Shown: positions 37,105 to 39,459 of the stretch, piece by piece
Layout of the letters: each line of letters begins with the position of its first letter
Numbering within the stretch: position 1 is the first letter of the stretch
DNA from: Candidatus Bathyarchaeota archaeon
GTDB lineage: Archaea; Thermoproteota; Bathyarchaeia; Bathyarchaeales; DTEX01
Length of the DNA: 39,459 bases
NCBI GenBank assembly: GCA_018396655.1
Contig: JAGTQF010000009.1
Location: forward strand, 1-39,459
Reading direction: 5' to 3'
Program-made: the position numbers and the translations under genes
The notes under the pieces: generated by a model
Seen by the model: only the letters and a program-made list of their open reading frames with translations
What the model was told of the DNA's origin: nothing
Database searches by the model: none

Positions 37105-38586
37105 ATGAGACGGCCTATACATGTTGCTGTAATTGGCGCTGGGATAGTTGGTGCAAGCATAGCAAGGGTTCTCTCAATGTTCGAGGATTTTGAGGTTGAT
37201 TTGTTGGAGAGGGAGGTTGATATTGGCTGGGGTGTTAGTAAGGCTAATACTGGAATAATCCACGCTGGATACGATGATGAGCCGGAACTATATCCTTTGA
37301 GGGCTAAATTATGCGTTGAAGGAAACAAACTATGGCATAAGTGGACTGAGGAGCTTGACATACCCATTAGATGGTGCGGCTCGCTTGTTTTAGCCTTCAA
37401 CAATGAGGAAATGAAAATCCTAAAAGAACTCTATAATAGGGGCGTCAGAAATAAAGTTAAAGAGCTAAAAATTATTGGAGCTGAGGAGATTAAAACTCTA
37501 GAACCAAACGTCTCAAGGGAGGCTGAGGCTGCGCTTTGGGCCCCAACTGCAGGTCAAATATCACCTTGGGATGCCGTTATAGCCCTCGTTGAAAATTGTG
37601 TTATGAACGGTGTTAGATTACGTCTTTCTACTGAGGTTAGGGGCATAAAGATTGAGGGTGGCTGTGTCCGAGGTTTGGAGACTAATAGGGGTTTTATTGA
37701 GGCTGATTTCATCATTAATTCATCTGGGCTTTATGCTGATAAAATAGCGGAGATGGCTGGTCTTGGGGGCTACCGGATAAAGCCCAGAAGAGGCGAGTAT
37801 CTAATCTTCGATAGGGAGGCTGAACCAAAAGTCTCCAGAATATTATTTCCAACACCAACACCCATATCTAAAGGCGTCGTTGTGACAACAACCGTTGATG
37901 GGAATCTAATGATTGGACCAAGCGCGCAGGATTTAGCCGAGGACCAGAGGGAGGAAAGAGCCAACACACGTGAGGGCCTAGACTATGTTTGGGAGTCCGC
38001 CTCAAAGCTCGTGGAAAAGCTCCCCCCAAAGAGTAGGGTTATAAGGTTTTTTGCAGGATTAAGGCCTGAACCAACCGGAGGAGACTTCATTATCAGAAAA
38101 TATGATGAAGTCTTTGGCCTTATAGATGCTGCCGGCATGCGTTCACCGGGCTTAACCTCCGCCCCAGCCATAGCCCACATGATCCTTAATATTCTTAAAT
38201 CAACCTTAGACGCCGATTTTAAACCTAAAAAATGCTGGAACCCGTATAGGAGGCGCATAAGAAGATTCTCTGAGCTAACGCCTGAGGAGAGGAGCAAACT
38301 TGTAAAGGAGGAGCCTAGGTATGGTCGGATAATATGCATTGATAAGATGGTGACCGAGATGGAGATAATTGAGGCAATTAGGAGGGGTGCAACAACGATA
38401 GATGGCGTAAAATTTAGGACTAGAGCCTGCATGGGGATATGCCAGGGCTCATCGTGCACGCATAAGATTGCGCTAATAATCTCCAGAGAACTAAAGATAC
38501 CCCTTTGGAAAGTATCGATTAGGGGGCCGGGCACAGAGATAGGCATAGGCGATGTCAAATCCCTGTTTAGGAGGAGAAAGACTTGA
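37105..38586 (+). CDS. glpA: FAD glycerol-3-phosphate dehydrogenase with BFD-like [2Fe-2S] domain
   Basis: A 493-residue flavoprotein. The FAD-binding GAGIVG (10-15) opens a DAO-type domain of about 375 residues with NTGIIHAGYDDEP and FFAGLRPEPTGGDFII. The C-terminal 90 residues form a BFD-like iron-sulfur domain. In this domain the usual CxC is Cys411-Ile-Asp413, so one ligand is missing, while RACMGICQGSSC supplies Cys442, Cys446 and Cys451, one more than the usual GxGxCQGxxC. The cluster may therefore use a shifted ligand. It follows glpK closely and precedes an FAD/NAD oxidoreductase, its likely electron-transfer partner. The GlpA identity is inferred from fold and context. Confidence 0.9.
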   Translation: MRRPIHVAVIGAGIVGASIARVLSMFEDFEVDLLEREVDIGWGVSKANTGIIHAGYDDEPELYPLRAKLCVEGNKLWHKWTEELDIPIRWCGSLVLAFNNEEMKILKELYNRGVRNKVKELKIIGAEEIKTLEPNVSREAEAALWAPTAGQISPWDAVIALVENCVMNGVRLRLSTEVRGIKIEGGCVRGLETNRGFIEADFIINSSGLYADKIAEMAGLGGYRIKPRRGEYLIFDREAEPKVSRILFPTPTPISKGVVVTTTVDGNLMIGPSAQDLAEDQREERANTREGLDYVWESASKLVEKLPPKSRVIRFFAGLRPEPTGGDFIIRKYDEVFGLIDAAGMRSPGLTSAPAIAHMILNILKSTLDADFKPKKCWNPYRRRIRRFSELTPEERSKLVKEEPRYGRIICIDKMVTEMEIIEAIRRGATTIDGVKFRTRACMGICQGSSCTHKIALIISRELKIPLWKVSIRGPGTEIGIGDVKSLFRRRKT

Positions 38587-38588
38587 AC

Positions 38589-39459
38589 ATGAGAGAATGT
38601 GACCTAGCAATTATAGGCGGCGGGCCAGCCGGGCTTGCGGCGGCGATAAAAGCGTGGAATCTCGGAATTAAGAGCATAATCCTCCTAGATGAATCTGAAA
38701 TCTTGGGCGGTGTCCTACCGCAATGCGTTCACACGGGCTTTGGAATACACTATTTTAGGGAGGACTTAACAGGCCCCGAGTTCGCCGCTAGGCTCATAGA
38801 GATGCTGAAGAATACCGGTGTTGAGGTCTTATGTGGGACTTATGTGGAGCATTTAAGTATTGAGTCTGGTGGGCTGAAGAGAATTTATGGTTACAGATAC
38901 GGCGAGGCCCTAAAGATGGACTCTAAAGCGGTTATATATGCTGCTGGATGCAGAGAGAGAAGCCGATTTGAAGCTGGAATACTTGGCGATAGGCCGGCTG
39001 GAGTTTACACAGCTGGTGAAGCCCAAACCCTAATGGACATTTATGGGATTCTGCCAGGTAGTGAGGTTGTTATTATTGGCTCGGGTGATGTTGGCTTAAT
39101 AATGGCCAGAAGATTCGCCCTAGAAGGCGCGGATGTTAAGGCTGTTGTTGAGATAATGCCCTATCCAGGCGGTTTAACACGTAATATTGTTCAATGCCTA
39201 GAGGACTTTGGCATACAATTATACTTAAGCCACGGTGTAACCGAGATTAGGGGCAAAAATAGGGTTGAGGCAGTCAGGCTCGCAATGGTAGATGAGAAGC
39301 GTAATCCAATAAAGGGCACAGAATTCGAGATTAAATGCGACACGGTAATTTTAGCAGTCGGCTTAAAACCCAGAAGTGAGATTCTTGCAAGGGCAGGAGC
39401 ATATATAGATGAAGCCACCGGCGGCCCAATCGTAAACGATTGGCTTGAGACGAGCATAC
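38589..39459 (+). CDS. FAD/NAD-dependent oxidoreductase, truncated by window end
   Basis: Only the first 290 codons are in the window; the reading frame stays open to base 39459. The start is ATG at 38589, 2 bp after the GlpA-like stop. The flavin site IIGGGPAGLAAA (8-19), LGGVLPQCVHTGFGIHYF, and a second dinucleotide site VIIGSGDVG mark a pyridine-nucleotide-disulfide-type reductase. Such subunits are commonly encoded beside GlpA-like dehydrogenases in anaerobes and are thought to pass electrons between the iron-sulfur domain and a carrier. The C-terminus and any downstream partner (often a small DUF1667 protein) are not visible. Confidence 0.9.
   Translation, partial: MRECDLAIIGGGPAGLAAAIKAWNLGIKSIILLDESEILGGVLPQCVHTGFGIHYFREDLTGPEFAARLIEMLKNTGVEVLCGTYVEHLSIESGGLKRIYGYRYGEALKMDSKAVIYAAGCRERSRFEAGILGDRPAGVYTAGEAQTLMDIYGILPGSEVVIIGSGDVGLIMARRFALEGADVKAVVEIMPYPGGLTRNIVQCLEDFGIQLYLSHGVTEIRGKNRVEAVRLAMVDEKRNPIKGTEFEIKCDTVILAVGLKPRSEILARAGAYIDEATGGPIVNDWLETSI

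Noticed and set aside
37983-38558. 191-codon open frame antisense to the GlpA-like gene
   Set aside because: It is a shadow of a well-supported flavoprotein and its iron-sulfur domain.

Overview
This window is a stretch of archaeal chromosome. DNA topoisomerase VI (both subunits), aIF1A, RIO1 kinase, a Pno1-like KH protein, CDC48, CTP-dependent riboflavin kinase, Trm5 and TATA-box promoters all point to Archaea. TTG and GTG starts are frequent, and Shine-Dalgarno sites of the GGTGAT/GGAGG type sit inside operons. Together with F420-type, tungstate, DUF1028, URO-D-family and ceramidase-like genes, this suggests a Thermoproteota (TACK) anaerobe, possibly Bathyarchaeia-like. That placement is inference; no 16S rRNA is present.

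Layout. (1) 1-4000, minus strand: tRNA-Thr, CDC48, a flavin/F420 oxidoreductase and thioredoxin. (2) 4068-10905: inositol-phosphate synthase; a DUF1028 protein and riboflavin kinase on the minus strand; divergent from these, an ABC importer operon (fused permease, two different ATPases, a PhoU-like DUF47 protein) with no binding protein. (3) 10917-15468: MFS carrier and cyclase-family hydrolase on minus, divergent from a DegT-type aminotransferase and a URO-D-family protein; probably one metabolic module of unknown substrate. (4) 15535-18245: a tungstate-type transporter whose binding protein and permease are one polypeptide, followed by its ATPase. (5) 18281-22579, minus: information-processing operon RIO1, KH, Top6B, Top6A and a small membrane protein. 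(6) 22743-27001, plus: ArsR-type regulator and a heterodimeric ABC exporter, lying between RIO1 and aIF1A, which are neighbours in many archaea. (7) 27032-28686, minus: aIF1A and MoeA. (8) 28812-34395: a 1020-residue FtsX-like membrane protein, a ceramidase-like hydrolase and a D-2-hydroxyacid dehydrogenase. (9) 34445-39459, plus: Trm5, then glycerol kinase, an FAD glycerol-3-phosphate dehydrogenase with a BFD-like iron-sulfur tail, and a truncated FAD/NAD oxidoreductase running off the end.

Working together: region 9 would phosphorylate glycerol and oxidise it to dihydroxyacetone phosphate. The tungstate transporter and MoeA fit a pterin-metal cofactor route. The ArsR gene has a 30-bp operator-like palindrome over its presumed core promoter and probably controls the exporter. 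The clearest sequence-level oddities are a probable ATT start codon for the second ATPase of the importer (9094), the TupA-TupB fusion, and the exporter cassette inside the informational gene cluster. No rRNA, CRISPR array, insertion sequence or prophage gene was seen. No gene-free stretch exceeds 300 bases; bases 1-188 are A+T-rich with no gene I can support.
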